Assembly (NCBI GenBank): GCA_009692685.1
Contig: SHYS01000006.1
Span: 81,033 to 145,032, forward strand
DNA length: 64,000 bases
Direction: 5' to 3'
Source of the DNA: Dehalococcoidia bacterium
GTDB taxonomy: Bacteria; Chloroflexota; Dehalococcoidia; UBA2979
Shown here: positions 43,874 to 56,570 of the stretch, piece by piece
Layout of the letters: every line of letters begins with the position of its first letter
Position numbering within the stretch: the stretch's first letter is position 1
Position numbers and translations under genes: made by a program
Notes under the pieces: generated by a model
The model's input: only the letters and a program-made list of their open reading frames with translations
Database searches by the model: none
What the model was told of the DNA's origin: nothing

Positions 43874-44281
43874 TCAGGCTGACAGCGCTGCCAGGACCGA
43901 GATGTCCTGGCTCGGAAACCGGGCATCGAACGAGTACACGACATCGATACCCGTCGCGCGCGCCGCGGCCCACGTCATAGCGTCGCCGAACGACACTCGC
44001 CGCGACGGCCGGCACCGGGCCAGCGCCTCTACAGCCAGTCCGTCGCCGATGTCGAAGACCCGAACGTTATCGCGGAGGACGAGCCCTACCAGCACATCTA
44101 CCACGGCAGCCCGAGGCATTCCGTAGGTAGTCGTCAGCACGTACCCTGCCTCGGCGAGAACGACGCTCGACAGAACAAGGTCGTCGTCGTGCTTCAGAAT
44201 GGAATTACTGATGCTCGAGAGGACTTCGTGATCCCGCGTCACGTAACGAATGAGCACCGAAGTGTCGAGGAGTGCGCCCAC
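43874..44281 (-). CDS. vapC: PIN-domain toxin (VapC-like)
   Basis: A 135-residue PIN nuclease with all acidic residues: D6 in LLDTSVLIRY, E44 in VLAEAGYVL, D100 in SFGDAMTWAAA and D119 in YSFDARF. The GTG start shares a base with the final stop of the vapB frame (TAGTG). Expected to cleave RNA and be neutralised by the upstream AbrB-type protein. Confidence 0.88.
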   Translation of the reverse strand: MGALLDTSVLIRYVTRDHEVLSSISNSILKHDDDLVLSSVVLAEAGYVLTTTYGMPRAAVVDVLVGLVLRDNVRVFDIGDGLAVEALARCRPSRRVSFGDAMTWAAARATGIDVVYSFDARFPSQDISVLAALSA

Positions 44282-44337
44282 TAGTCCGAGCCCTCCATTT
44301 TGTCGCGGGCGGCCTCAGCCCAGGCTAGCTCTTTCGC

Positions 44338-44547
44338 CTAGTGCCAATCCTCCGGCGAGACCGGCTCGCGGACATACTGGGCCAGCGGGCCGTAGAGTGA
44401 ACGGTGGTGGGGAGCCGTGAGGAACCGGATCTCGACGTGGTCGCCGACGACGCGCTGGATGGTGAGTGCCCCGGGCTCGATGCCCAGCCTGTCGCGGATC
44501 TCCTTGGCGATAACGACTTGGCCCTTCGTTCCCACTTTGTGCGCCAT
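44338..44547 (-). CDS. vapB: AbrB/SpoVT-type antitoxin (VapB-like), shortened by an in-frame TAG
   Basis: A 69-residue swapped-hairpin DNA-binding protein: KVGTKGQVVIAKEIRDRLGIEPG is the AbrB core. A GGAGG site lies 6 nt before the ATG. The frame stops at TAG 44338-44340 after PEDWH, but the next 18 codons in the same frame read AKELAWAEAARDKMEGSD, ending right at the vapC start. That tail is what normally binds the PIN toxin, so the TAG (likely from CAG) would free VapC if real. Confidence 0.82.
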   Translation of the reverse strand: MAHKVGTKGQVVIAKEIRDRLGIEPGALTIQRVVGDHVEIRFLTAPHHRSLYGPLAQYVREPVSPEDWH

Positions 44548-44621
44548 GTCATACCTCCTGCAGGAAGTATAACTTCGTCGCGTTTCCCCGCGATCAGCGT
44601 TTCCACCTCGTTTCTGGGGCC

Positions 44622-44651
44622 TTTACAGATTGTGAAGAAACGCGCAATACT
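44622..44651 (+). promoter_or_regulatory. Candidate gltB promoter
   Basis: TTTACA at 44622-44627, 18 bp, AATACT at 44646-44651, about 98 bp before the gltB start. Confidence 0.4.
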
Positions 44652-44749
44652 GCCGCCTCAACCTCGGTGGTGGTGGACCGCATCCGCTATCCGGATCGCT
44701 CTCCCTGAGGGCGCTACCTACTGATCGAACGCACCGAACGGGCCGAGCC

Positions 44750-49300
<4,551 letters not shown>

Positions 49301-49332
49301 CGCTCGTTGCCTTCGGACTATCGCCAGTGATC

Positions 49333-49360
49333 AACAGGCCCCGCGCACGCGGGGCATGTT
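49333..49360 (+). terminator. Terminator of gltB
   Basis: AACAGGCCCCGCG / CGCGGGGCATGTT hairpin (CA loop) starting 33 bp after the stop, followed by a T/G-rich stretch. Confidence 0.65.
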
Positions 49361-49389
49361 GTGTTGGTGCGCGCGTGTCCTCGACCGCC

Positions 49390-49566
49390 TCACTCGTAGC
49401 GCAGCGCCTCCGCGACCGGTACCCGCGAGGCGGCGCGCGCGGGGGAGCAGTGTCATCAGCGCGCCGAAGCCGTAGGCGACGCCCGCGATGATCGCGAAGC
49501 GTAGCCACGGTACCCTGAAATCGAACTCCGTACCGGGGATGAAGTTCGGACTCGTCAGCAGGCGGC
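49390..49566 (-). pseudogene. FtsX/MacB-type ABC permease, C-terminal remnant
   Basis: Only about 55 residues remain: [20 protein letters not shown], one transmembrane helix (FAIIAGVAYGFGALMTLLP), a frameshift at a C5 run near 49448, then ASRVPVAEALRYE and TGA, the usual ending of these permeases. The rest of the gene is missing: its 5' side runs straight into the truncated ATPase gene. Confidence 0.8.
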
Positions 49567-50154
49567 GATGCCCACGACCAGTCCCATGATGCCGTCGGCC
49601 GTCGTGGAATCGAGGTCGCCCGTGGGTTCGTCCGCCCAGACGCTGGCGGGGTTATTCACCAGTGCCCGAGCGATGGTCACCCGCTGACGCTGACCGCCCG
49701 ACAGCTGGGCCGGTCGCTGGCCGGCCAGCGCGCCGACGCCGACCCGCTCGAGGGCGGCAAGTGCGAGCCGTCTCGCCTCGGTGGCGGTGGTGCCGGAGAC
49801 GAGCAGCGGGAGTTCGACGTTATCGGCTGCATTGAGCACCGGGAGCAGGTTGTAGAACTGGAAGACGACACCCATGCGCCGCGCTCGGTAGCCCGTGCGC
49901 GTGTTGTCATCGAGCGTCGCGAGGTCGACGCCTTCGATGCTCACCGTGCCGGCGCTGGCGTCGTCGATGCCGGAGAGGCAGTTCAGCAGCGTGGTCTTGC
50001 CGCAGCCCGAGGGGCCCATGATGGCGACCATCTCGCCGCGCGCGACCTCCATTGAGACGTCGCGCAGCGCGTCGACGGTGACCGCACCGCGATGGACCTT
50101 GCTGAGATTATTGACATGGATGCTCGGGGGCGCCGAGGCGGTCACGCGGGTCAT
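49555..50154 (-). pseudogene. LolD/MacB-type ABC ATPase, 3' truncated
   Basis: About 199 residues: Walker [15 protein letters not shown]-loop [21 protein letters not shown], signature [16 protein letters not shown] and Walker [13 protein letters not shown] are present. After [11 protein letters not shown] the frame meets TGA at 49555, without the H-loop (VTHD). Directly beyond, in another frame, lies the permease tail. A single deletion of about 1 kb or more therefore fused the front of the ATPase to the end of the permease. The start is uncertain; an ATG at 50154 or further upstream is possible. Confidence 0.82.
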
Positions 50155-50306
50155 TCCTGACTCGCGCGCGGGTGGCGCCTGCGGAGTCTCGACTGTGCTC
50201 GATCTATCGTCTGGCCTCGCGTGGCACTCCACAAGCCGAAACGGAGAGGCTGAGGGCTCCGGAGTGACGCCGACGAACGTAAGATGGATCGGCGAGGGGG
50301 GCCGCG

Positions 50307-50468
50307 ATGGCGTTTGGCGTGGTGCTGGTGGTGATCGGCTCGATCTTTCTCCTCGAGTCGCTGGGGATCATCGATTATGGCGTTCGAGAGCTCTGGCCGC
50401 TGGTGCTCATTGCGCTCGGCCTGCTGATCATCTACGAACGCGCGCGGCACTGGCGACGCGTCCACTGA
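50307..50468 (+). CDS. Small LiaI-like two-helix membrane protein (53 aa)
   Basis: A 53-residue protein: [19 protein letters not shown], a short turn ([10 protein letters not shown]) and [17 protein letters not shown]. This is the two-helix LiaI/LiaF N-terminal membrane module. GGGGGG precedes the ATG by 5 nt. It ends 13 bp before the LiaF-like gene, so the pair is cotranscribed. In Firmicutes, such modules belong to the envelope-stress LiaFSR network; no lia sensor or regulator gene is nearby. Confidence 0.65.
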   Translation: MAFGVVLVVIGSIFLLESLGIIDYGVRELWPLVLIALGLLIIYERARHWRRVH

Positions 50469-50481
50469 ACGCGTACCGCCG

Positions 50482-51042
50482 ATGACCTCACGCCTGATCG
50501 ATGTGTTGCCCGTCACGCTGGGCAGCTACATGGTGCTGCTGGGCGTGGTGCTGCTCCTCGATAGCACGGGGGTGCGGTCGCTCGGGCTGACCGGCATCCT
50601 CGGTGCCGCGCTGGGCCTCGGTCTGGTCGCGCTTGGCGTACTTGCAATCCTCGCTGCCTGGCGCGTGCGGCGTTTCTCGAGGCGGCTACGACGTACGGTG
50701 GGGCACGTTGAGGCGGCCTCCGACCTTCGTGTGCAGGACGGCGTCATTTCGACAGTCTTCGGCGATATCACCCTCGACCTGCGGGATGCCGAGCTTCCCC
50801 TCGGGGAAACTGAGTTGCGTCTCCTCTCCTGGATAGGCACGGTAACAGTCCGAGTGCCCGCGGACGTGGGCCTGGATGTGACGGCGCAGTCGCTGCTGGG
50901 TTCCGTCCGCGTGCTCGAGGAGCGCGAGGACGGCCTGGTGAACGACATCCACGTCACCACCAAGGGCTACCAGGGTCGCCCGCAACGGCTGCTGATGCGA
51001 TTGTCCACACTCGTCGGTGAGGTCACGGTGATCGCCTCGTAG
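50482..51042 (+). CDS. LiaF-like envelope-stress membrane protein
   Basis: A 186-residue protein with two N-terminal transmembrane helices (LGSYMVLLGVVLLLD and ILGAALGLGLVALGVLAILAAW). The soluble tail resembles the LiaF/DUF2154 C-terminal beta-structure (ISTVFGDITLDLRDAELP, ELRLLSWIGTVTVRVPADVGLDVTAQSLLGSVRVLEE). Such tails are right-handed beta-helical and regulate envelope-stress kinases in Firmicutes. Here the regulatory partner is not identified. It follows the 53-aa LiaI-like gene by 13 bp. Confidence 0.78.
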   Translation: MTSRLIDVLPVTLGSYMVLLGVVLLLDSTGVRSLGLTGILGAALGLGLVALGVLAILAAWRVRRFSRRLRRTVGHVEAASDLRVQDGVISTVFGDITLDLRDAELPLGETELRLLSWIGTVTVRVPADVGLDVTAQSLLGSVRVLEEREDGLVNDIHVTTKGYQGRPQRLLMRLSTLVGEVTVIAS

Positions 51043-51137
51043 GCGCGTTTTCGAGGTAGATCCGGGGGTTGGGCCGCATCGAGGGGATTCCTTGTACGCC
51101 CCGGTGGGGGGCCTCCGATATACTGAGGGGGTACTGG

Positions 51138-51395
51138 ATGCTGGAATCGAGGCCCGCTATGTCTGCTGAGACTCCTGAGCGCTCCAACGAGGTTATCCCC
51201 GTTTCTGGTGCGGCCTCGAAGCCGCCGCCCTTCAAGCGTGGCGCCCTGCCTGTGCTGACTCAGCCGCTGGTCTCCGCGCTCCCTTCGACGAACGTCGCCG
51301 CGGCCGTCGAGGCACCCTCCACGCTGCTGTTCAATGACGTGTCGGACGGTGCGCTGGTCTGCGACCCGAACGACCCCGACTGCGAAGTAGTCTAG
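51138..51395 (+). CDS. Small protein with C-terminal CxxxxxxC (85 aa)
   Basis: An 85-residue soluble protein starting at ATG 51138 with GAGGGGG 7 nt upstream. It is poor in charged residues in its middle, rich in Pro/Ala/Val/Ser, and ends ALVCDPNDPDCEVV, with its only two Cys near the C-terminus. There is no signal peptide. The leader-plus-Cys-tail layout is reminiscent of ribosomally made peptide precursors, but no modifying enzyme lies nearby. Its stop overlaps the convergent maf stop by 4 bp. Function unknown. Confidence 0.6.
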   Translation: MLESRPAMSAETPERSNEVIPVSGAASKPPPFKRGALPVLTQPLVSALPSTNVAAAVEAPSTLLFNDVSDGALVCDPNDPDCEVV

Positions 51396-52060
51396 GGACG
51401 CCCGGCCCTCCCGAACCCTGATCGAAGGTCTCTCAACGGCAACGGACAGCTCGCGCACCGCTCGATTGTCGGTGCGGCTGCTTCGATGTGCGTGCTATGT
51501 AACATCGAATGCGCGCGCCATAACGGCAGGCCGATGACTGAACACACGCAGCCGATCGCCTCAGCGACTGGGTGGAACGTCGCGTCTTGGATGGCATAGG
51601 CACCCGCTTTGTCATAAGGGCCGTCCTCGAGAGCAGCTCGCGCGACGTAAGCCTCGATCTCGGTGTTCGTGTACTCGCGCATGCGGACCTCGGTGCGCAC
51701 CGCCTCGATGGTGGCGCGGTCGCTCACGACGAGGGCGAGCCCTGTGATCACCTCATGCGTGCGGCCGCGGAGGGCGCCGAGCATCTCGCGGGCTTCCGCG
51801 GCGTCCCGCGGCTTGCCGAGCACGCGACCATCGAGGGCGACGACGGTGTCGGCGCCCAGCACGGCCGCGTCGTCTCCGCGCGGGAGTTTTGAGGCAACGG
51901 CGCGCGCCTTTTCGAGGGCGAGGCGCTCGGCGAGCCGCGCCGGGTCAGCCTCGACGGGTGTTTCGTCGATGTTGGCTGGGATGACATCGAACGGCACGCC
52001 GAGCTGCGCCAGCAGCTCGCGCCGCCGTGGCGAGCCGGAGGCGAGGATCAGGCGTGTCAC
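51392..52060 (-). CDS. maf: Maf-family nucleoside triphosphate pyrophosphatase
   Basis: A 222-residue house-cleaning pyrophosphatase with the N-terminal LILASGSPRRRELLAQLG, IDETP, the catalytic loop GADTVVALDGRVLGKPRD and the AYAIQDA segment. The usual length is about 195; here about 25 extra C-terminal residues (IERCASCPLPLRDLRSGFG) are not family-like and may come from loss of an earlier stop. The start is GTG. Acts on non-canonical or pyrimidine NTPs in the cytosol. It follows rlmD by 7 bp. Confidence 0.92.
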   Translation of the reverse strand: MTRLILASGSPRRRELLAQLGVPFDVIPANIDETPVEADPARLAERLALEKARAVASKLPRGDDAAVLGADTVVALDGRVLGKPRDAAEAREMLGALRGRTHEVITGLALVVSDRATIEAVRTEVRMREYTNTEIEAYVARAALEDGPYDKAGAYAIQDATFHPVAEAIGCVCSVIGLPLWRAHSMLHSTHIEAAAPTIERCASCPLPLRDLRSGFGRAGRP

Positions 52061-52067
52061 GGTGCCG

Positions 52068-53405
52068 TTACATGTTCGCGGGCGCGCGATCGAGGACTGC
52101 GATGCACTCGATGTGCTGCGTCTGCGGGAACATGTCTACGGGCTGCACCTCGACGAGCTCAAACCCGGCATCGACGAGGATGCGCAGGTCCCGCGCGAGG
52201 GTCGTCGGCTCGCACGACACGTAGACCACGCGGCGTGCCGTCGAGGCGATGATGCCATCGAGCACGGCGCGTACCACGCCAGTCCGAGGCGGGTCGATGA
52301 TCAGGGCGTCCGGAGAGGGCTGGAGCCCCGGCAGCAGCGTCGCCACGTCGCCGACGAGGCGCGTGACGTTCGTGAACTCGCGGAGGTTGATGCTCGCGTC
52401 GTCGCCCGCGGCCGGTTGCGCCTCGATGGTGATGACGCGGTCGACCTCGGGTGCGAGTAGTGCAGCGAAGGTGCCCACGCCGCTGTACGCATCGACGACC
52501 ACACGTGGCTCGATGACGAGCAGTCGGTCGAGGGCGATGGAGACGAGCGCCTCGGCCTGGCGGGTGTTCACCTGGAAGAACGCGGGCGCGGAGACGCGGT
52601 AGCGCTGGCCCATCAGCTCCTCGTGGAGGAAGAGCTGGCCGCTCTGGAGCTTTCGCGTGCGCCCCGGACGCCAGTGGAGCGAGGGCTGGACCAGCAGGTC
52701 GCCGGTGCGCTCGCCTACCCGGACCGAGACCTGCCGCGTCCCGGAGGTGCGCCCCTGCATCGTTGCCAGCGCCCTGTTGACCGCGGGCAGCGCCAGCTGG
52801 CACTCCTCGATCTTCAGGAATCGATGGGTGCCGCGCTGCATGAAGCCGACGTCGCCGTCGCGGCGCACGGTGAAGCGCATGTGGTTGCGGTACGCCCACG
52901 GGCCGCCCGGCCCCGTCATGCCGAGCATCTCCTCGGCGGGCGGGTCTTCGAAGTGGCCGATGCGGCGGAGTTGCTCGCGCACCACCTCTGTCTTCAGGCG
53001 CAGCTGTTCGGGGTAGGCGATGTGCTGGAGCTGGCAGCCGCCGCACTGCTGGCCGGTGCCGGGACCGAAGTAGCCGCACGGCGCCGGCACGCGGTGTGGA
53101 GAAGCCTCGAGGATGAGGACCGCCGTCGCCTCGATGTACGACGGCGCCTGAGCGGTGATCTCGGCGACCACGCGTTCGCCGGGGATGCCGTAGGAGACGA
53201 AGACGATCCGACCATCGGGGGCGCGGCCAATGGCGTAGCCACCATGTGCGAAGCCGGTGAGCTCGAGGGTGAGCGGGACACGGGGCTGGTCGACTAGGCG
53301 CGCCTTCTTGCGGCGGCGGCTCGGCCCCCCGCCCTTCTGGCCGGGTGTGCTGGGGTCCGGGTCGGCCGGATCGAGGATAAGCAGTTCGTTCGAGGTGGAC
53401 GTCAT
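52068..53405 (-). CDS. rlmD: 23S rRNA (uracil-C5)-methyltransferase, RlmD/TrmA family
   Basis: A 445-residue RNA m5U methyltransferase. A basic N-terminal tail (PSRRRKKARL) precedes a TRAM domain (LELTGFAHGGYAIGR). The [4Fe-4S] cluster Cys are in CGYFGPGTGQQCGGCQLQ, with the fourth further on. The SAM fold has VVDAYSGVGTFAALLAP, IIDPPRTGV and the nucleophile Cys in YVSCEPTTLARDL. The closing FPQTQHIECIAVLDR is typical. Which uridine is modified (1939 or 747) cannot be told from sequence. Confidence 0.93.
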   Translation of the reverse strand: MTSTSNELLILDPADPDPSTPGQKGGGPSRRRKKARLVDQPRVPLTLELTGFAHGGYAIGRAPDGRIVFVSYGIPGERVVAEITAQAPSYIEATAVLILEASPHRVPAPCGYFGPGTGQQCGGCQLQHIAYPEQLRLKTEVVREQLRRIGHFEDPPAEEMLGMTGPGGPWAYRNHMRFTVRRDGDVGFMQRGTHRFLKIEECQLALPAVNRALATMQGRTSGTRQVSVRVGERTGDLLVQPSLHWRPGRTRKLQSGQLFLHEELMGQRYRVSAPAFFQVNTRQAEALVSIALDRLLVIEPRVVVDAYSGVGTFAALLAPEVDRVITIEAQPAAGDDASINLREFTNVTRLVGDVATLLPGLQPSPDALIIDPPRTGVVRAVLDGIIASTARRVVYVSCEPTTLARDLRILVDAGFELVEVQPVDMFPQTQHIECIAVLDRAPANM

Positions 53406-53495
53406 CGATTCATCGTACCCGGCGGACCTGTCGCGCGCCGTTTACTATCGGTGGTGCTGTCCCTCACCTTCTAAATTGCCGCTCGAGGAGGACCG

Positions 53496-54626
53496 ATGTC
53501 CCGTGCTACAGCCAGAGCCCCGATGGATCTCGCCACGCTCGCTGGCGAAGTGCTGTCGAGGCCAACGGCGTCCTACCTCGAGCAGCACGTACGTAACTAC
53601 ATTCGTGGATTCGCCGAGGCACGTGGCCTTGAATACGCCGAGGACCGCTACGGCAATGCCTACGTCACCTACCGCCGCGGCGCCGCGCGCCGGCCGCTTG
53701 TCCTCGGCGCGCACATGGACCACCCGGGGTTCGTCGTCGCCGGGGCCCGGGGCAAGCGGCTCGACCTTGAGTTCCGCGGCGGGCTCTCCTCGGAGTACGG
53801 GAAGGGCGAGGGTGTCCGGCTGTACTCGGCGGTGACTGGCGAGGCGATCGGACGAGCCACCATCGAGACTGTGCGCGCCTCCAACGGGCGCATCGCCGGC
53901 GCGCGCGCGCGCCTCGATGCAGGCACGGTCGAGGTCGGCGACATGGCGCTGTGGGACGTCGATGTCTGCCGCGTTCGCGGCGAGCTGATCCACGCGCGGC
54001 AGTGTGATGACCTCGGTGGCTGCATCGCCATCCTTGCGACGCTGGATCGGCTGGCCGCCTCGAAGGCGCCCGTGCATGTCATCGGCCTCTTCACGCGCGC
54101 CGAAGAGGACGGGCTGCGAGGCGCGGCGGTGGTTGGTGTCAGGCGACTGCTGCCGGAGGACGCCATCGTCCTTGCGATTGAGACCTCCTCGATGGCGGGG
54201 GGGCGCGCCGTCCAGGGCGCCGGTCCAATCGTGCGGGTGGGTGACGCGATGCACATCTTCTCGCCTCGTGTGACGCAGTGGATGACAGCGCTGGCTCAGG
54301 AGCTGCGCGCGCAGGACTCGACCTTCGCCTTCCAGCGCAAGCTCATGGACGGCGGTGTGACCGAGGCGACGGCGTACGACTTGCTCGGCTACGAGACGGG
54401 CGCGGCCTGCGTGGCGCTGGGGAATTACCACAACGCAGGATCGCGAGGGCGTGTCGCCGCAGAGACGATTCACCTGCGCGACCTCGACGGGCTGGCGCGC
54501 CTCTGCGTGCGCATGGCGGAGACGGTGCCGCGCTACGCCGCTTACCTGCCGGAGATGCGCAAGCGCCTCGACCGGCTGGGGCGAGAGGGAGCCTCGCGGC
54601 TGCGTGCCAGCAACCCGAGGCGCTAG
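53496..54626 (+). CDS. M42/M28-type zinc aminopeptidase
   Basis: A 376-residue di-zinc peptidase of clan MH. Ligands appear in order: His and Asp in VLGAHMDHPGFV, Asp in ARQCDDLGGC (bridging), the Glu pair in FTRAEEDGLRG, a Glu in IVLAIETSS and a His in CVALGNYHNAGS. The HMDH plus CDD pattern suits the M42 glutamyl-aminopeptidase group more than M28. A GGAGG site lies upstream of the ATG. Its TAG and the TAG of the convergent luciferase-like gene share CTAG. Confidence 0.85.
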   Translation: MSRATARAPMDLATLAGEVLSRPTASYLEQHVRNYIRGFAEARGLEYAEDRYGNAYVTYRRGAARRPLVLGAHMDHPGFVVAGARGKRLDLEFRGGLSSEYGKGEGVRLYSAVTGEAIGRATIETVRASNGRIAGARARLDAGTVEVGDMALWDVDVCRVRGELIHARQCDDLGGCIAILATLDRLAASKAPVHVIGLFTRAEEDGLRGAAVVGVRRLLPEDAIVLAIETSSMAGGRAVQGAGPIVRVGDAMHIFSPRVTQWMTALAQELRAQDSTFAFQRKLMDGGVTEATAYDLLGYETGAACVALGNYHNAGSRGRVAAETIHLRDLDGLARLCVRMAETVPRYAAYLPEMRKRLDRLGREGASRLRASNPRR

Positions 54627-55672
54627 GCCCGGATTTCCTCGATGGTGGGGATGGTCTTGAGGTCCGCGATGATCTCGCGGATCTGCGTCTCCTCATCGGG
54701 GTTGCGTGGGTCCGCGGCGAAGTCGACCTGCGAGTTGATGCCGGCGTACTTGGCGCGCATCGCGTTTGCGAGGCCATCCCACGTCGCGATGACGCAGAAC
54801 TCCTCCATCATCTCGTCGCTGATGACATCGACCATCTCGTCCCACTTGCCCTCGACCGACATCCGATGCAGTTGCGCCGCCTCGTCGTCCCAGCCGTGGG
54901 TGGCCATTACGCGGGAATAGGACCGTGTGGAGGCGTAGAACGAGATCTGGCGTCGGGTGCGCTCCTTCGCCTGGGCCAGCTCTTCTTCACTACGCGCTGC
55001 CACGACAAAGCCACCACCTCTGATCTGGATATTGGCCGGGTTCTTGCCGGCGCGTCGTGCGCCCTCGTGAACGGCGGGGATGAGGACGTCGCGGATGTAC
55101 TTGAAGGTGCTGAAGCCGTGCAGCGTGATGCCGTCGCACACTTCCGCGGCCAGCCGCGCGTTGAAGTGGTTCACCGCCGAGATCACGATCGGGATGTCCG
55201 GATGTTCAATGGGCCCGGGGTTGAAGAAGGGACTCGTGAGCTTGTACTGGTAGTACTCGCCCTCGTAGCTGGGCTTCGTGCCGTTCTGCCACGAGTCCCA
55301 GATCGCGCGCAGGCAGGCGATGTAGTCGCGCAGGCGCGGCCCCGGTGGCACCCACGGCACGCTGAAGCGCCGCTCGTTGTGACCCTTCACCTGCGTTCCC
55401 AGGCCGAGTACGAACCGTCCCCCTGAGTACTTCGAGAGGTCCCAGGCGATGTTCGCCGTGATGTGTGGCACTCGAGGGAAGGCGATCGCGACCGAGGTGC
55501 CGAAGCGCATCTGCTGGGTGTGTTCGGCGACCAGGACAAGTGGCAAGAATGGGTTGTGCGAGGTCTCGCCGACCCCCACGAAGTCGTAGCCCAGCGCCTC
55601 GAGCTGGCGAGCGCGAGCAGGGATCTCGCGCATGTCCGGCCCGACGCTCGCGCTCACTGACATCGACATCAT
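54623..55672 (-). CDS. Luciferase-like F420-dependent oxidoreductase (TIGR03617-like)
   Basis: A 349-residue TIM-barrel oxidoreductase: IPARARQLEALGYDFVGVGETSHNPFLPLVLVAEHTQQMRFGTSV, WDLSKYSGGRFVLGLGTQVKGHNERRFS, LRDYIACLRAIWDSWQNG, PIVISAVN and CDGITLHG. The GTQ.KGHNERRFS stretch is characteristic of one F420-dependent LLM subfamily. Actual coenzyme and substrate are unproven. It is a more distant relative of the LLM gene at 41551, not a recent duplicate. It is transcribed leftward, converging on the peptidase gene. Confidence 0.9.
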   Translation of the reverse strand: MMSMSVSASVGPDMREIPARARQLEALGYDFVGVGETSHNPFLPLVLVAEHTQQMRFGTSVAIAFPRVPHITANIAWDLSKYSGGRFVLGLGTQVKGHNERRFSVPWVPPGPRLRDYIACLRAIWDSWQNGTKPSYEGEYYQYKLTSPFFNPGPIEHPDIPIVISAVNHFNARLAAEVCDGITLHGFSTFKYIRDVLIPAVHEGARRAGKNPANIQIRGGGFVVAARSEEELAQAKERTRRQISFYASTRSYSRVMATHGWDDEAAQLHRMSVEGKWDEMVDVISDEMMEEFCVIATWDGLANAMRAKYAGINSQVDFAADPRNPDEETQIREIIADLKTIPTIEEIRA

Positions 55673-55776
55673 GCGCGCCTCTCGGCGCTGGCGTGGCGCA
55701 CGCGGAGCCCGGGTGGAATCGAGATATTGTACTGACCGGAGTAGGCGCGCTGGGACCGAAAGGTCGCCTTCAAGTG

Positions 55777-56361
55777 TTACGCGCGGCCCTCGACGACCGC
55801 CCAGACCGATTCCTCGATGTCCTTCTCAACGCGGCCTTCGCGCAGGAGGCGGGTGAGGAGGCGGTTGTCGAAGCCGTGCTCTGCGAAGTGCGCCTGGAGC
55901 AGCTCCAGGCGTGTCCGCTGCTCGAGGACGACCGCGAGGATCAGCTCCCACTCGAGCGGCAGCACGGGCACGCCCACGCCGCCCACCTCGGTGGTCTCGC
56001 GGGCGTCCCAGAGGGCCGGGATATCGAATGGTGAGAGCGACTCGTAGCGCCCGTGAAACGTGGGGCGTGCAAAGACGAACACGGGGATACCGTGGCGCAT
56101 GAAGTGCAGGCGCTCAGCCGCGACGTACGCTCCGCGCCCCCACCTCGAAGAGACGTCGAGCATCTTCGCCAGTGACCCGAGCGCGTCCGCATTCACCATG
56201 AACTCGAGGTTGGGCGAGCGGGCCTCGATCCCGCGCAGGGTGAGCGAGGACGCCCCGATGAGGGCCCACGGAGAGCCAGCGGCAGCCTCCTCGATGACCC
56301 GCACCAGAGGGCCGAGGACTGCGCGTTGCTCTTCGAAGCGGTCGCTTAGCTCGTCGAGCGT
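55777..56361 (-). CDS. Nucleotidyltransferase-like protein, start codon uncertain
   Basis: About 195 residues. The core SPWALIGASSLTLRGIEARSPNLEF resembles nucleotidyltransferase-fold proteins (AbiEii or MNT-like), where a Gly-Ser pair and a later acidic strand bind NTP, but the acidic DxD pair is replaced by NLEF, so catalysis is doubtful. An ideal AGGAGG (56369-56374) sits 7 nt before an ACG codon at 56361, in frame, where an ATG would be expected. No ATG or GTG is suitably placed nearby, so either ACG initiates or a mutation removed the start. The C-terminal LLTRLLREGRVEKDIEESVW is a helical tail. Confidence 0.55.
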   Translation of the reverse strand, partial: TLDELSDRFEEQRAVLGPLVRVIEEAAAGSPWALIGASSLTLRGIEARSPNLEFMVNADALGSLAKMLDVSSRWGRGAYVAAERLHFMRHGIPVFVFARPTFHGRYESLSPFDIPALWDARETTEVGGVGVPVLPLEWELILAVVLEQRTRLELLQAHFAEHGFDNRLLTRLLREGRVEKDIEESVWAVVEGRA

Positions 56362-56502
56362 GGGAGAGCCTCCTGCTGACAGCGTACGTTGTGGATAATC
56401 GTAAGATGGCAGGGCGTTACGCGCCTGCTCCTTTGCCTCCAATCTATTCGGAGCCGGAGCATGTGCACACCACTGAGCCACCAGCAGGCACCACGGACGC
56501 AA

Positions 56503-56528
56503 AGGAGCCGGGCGTATGCCCGGCTCCT
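56503..56528 (-). terminator. Terminator of the oligopeptide-type binding protein gene
   Basis: AGGAGCCGGGC-GTAT-GCCCGGCTCCT perfect 11-bp stem, then a short T stretch on the minus strand, about 43 bp after the stop at 56571. Confidence 0.8.
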
Positions 56529-56570
56529 GTTCTGCAACTGGTTCCGCCACGGCGCCGGAGCGCCCTTGAG

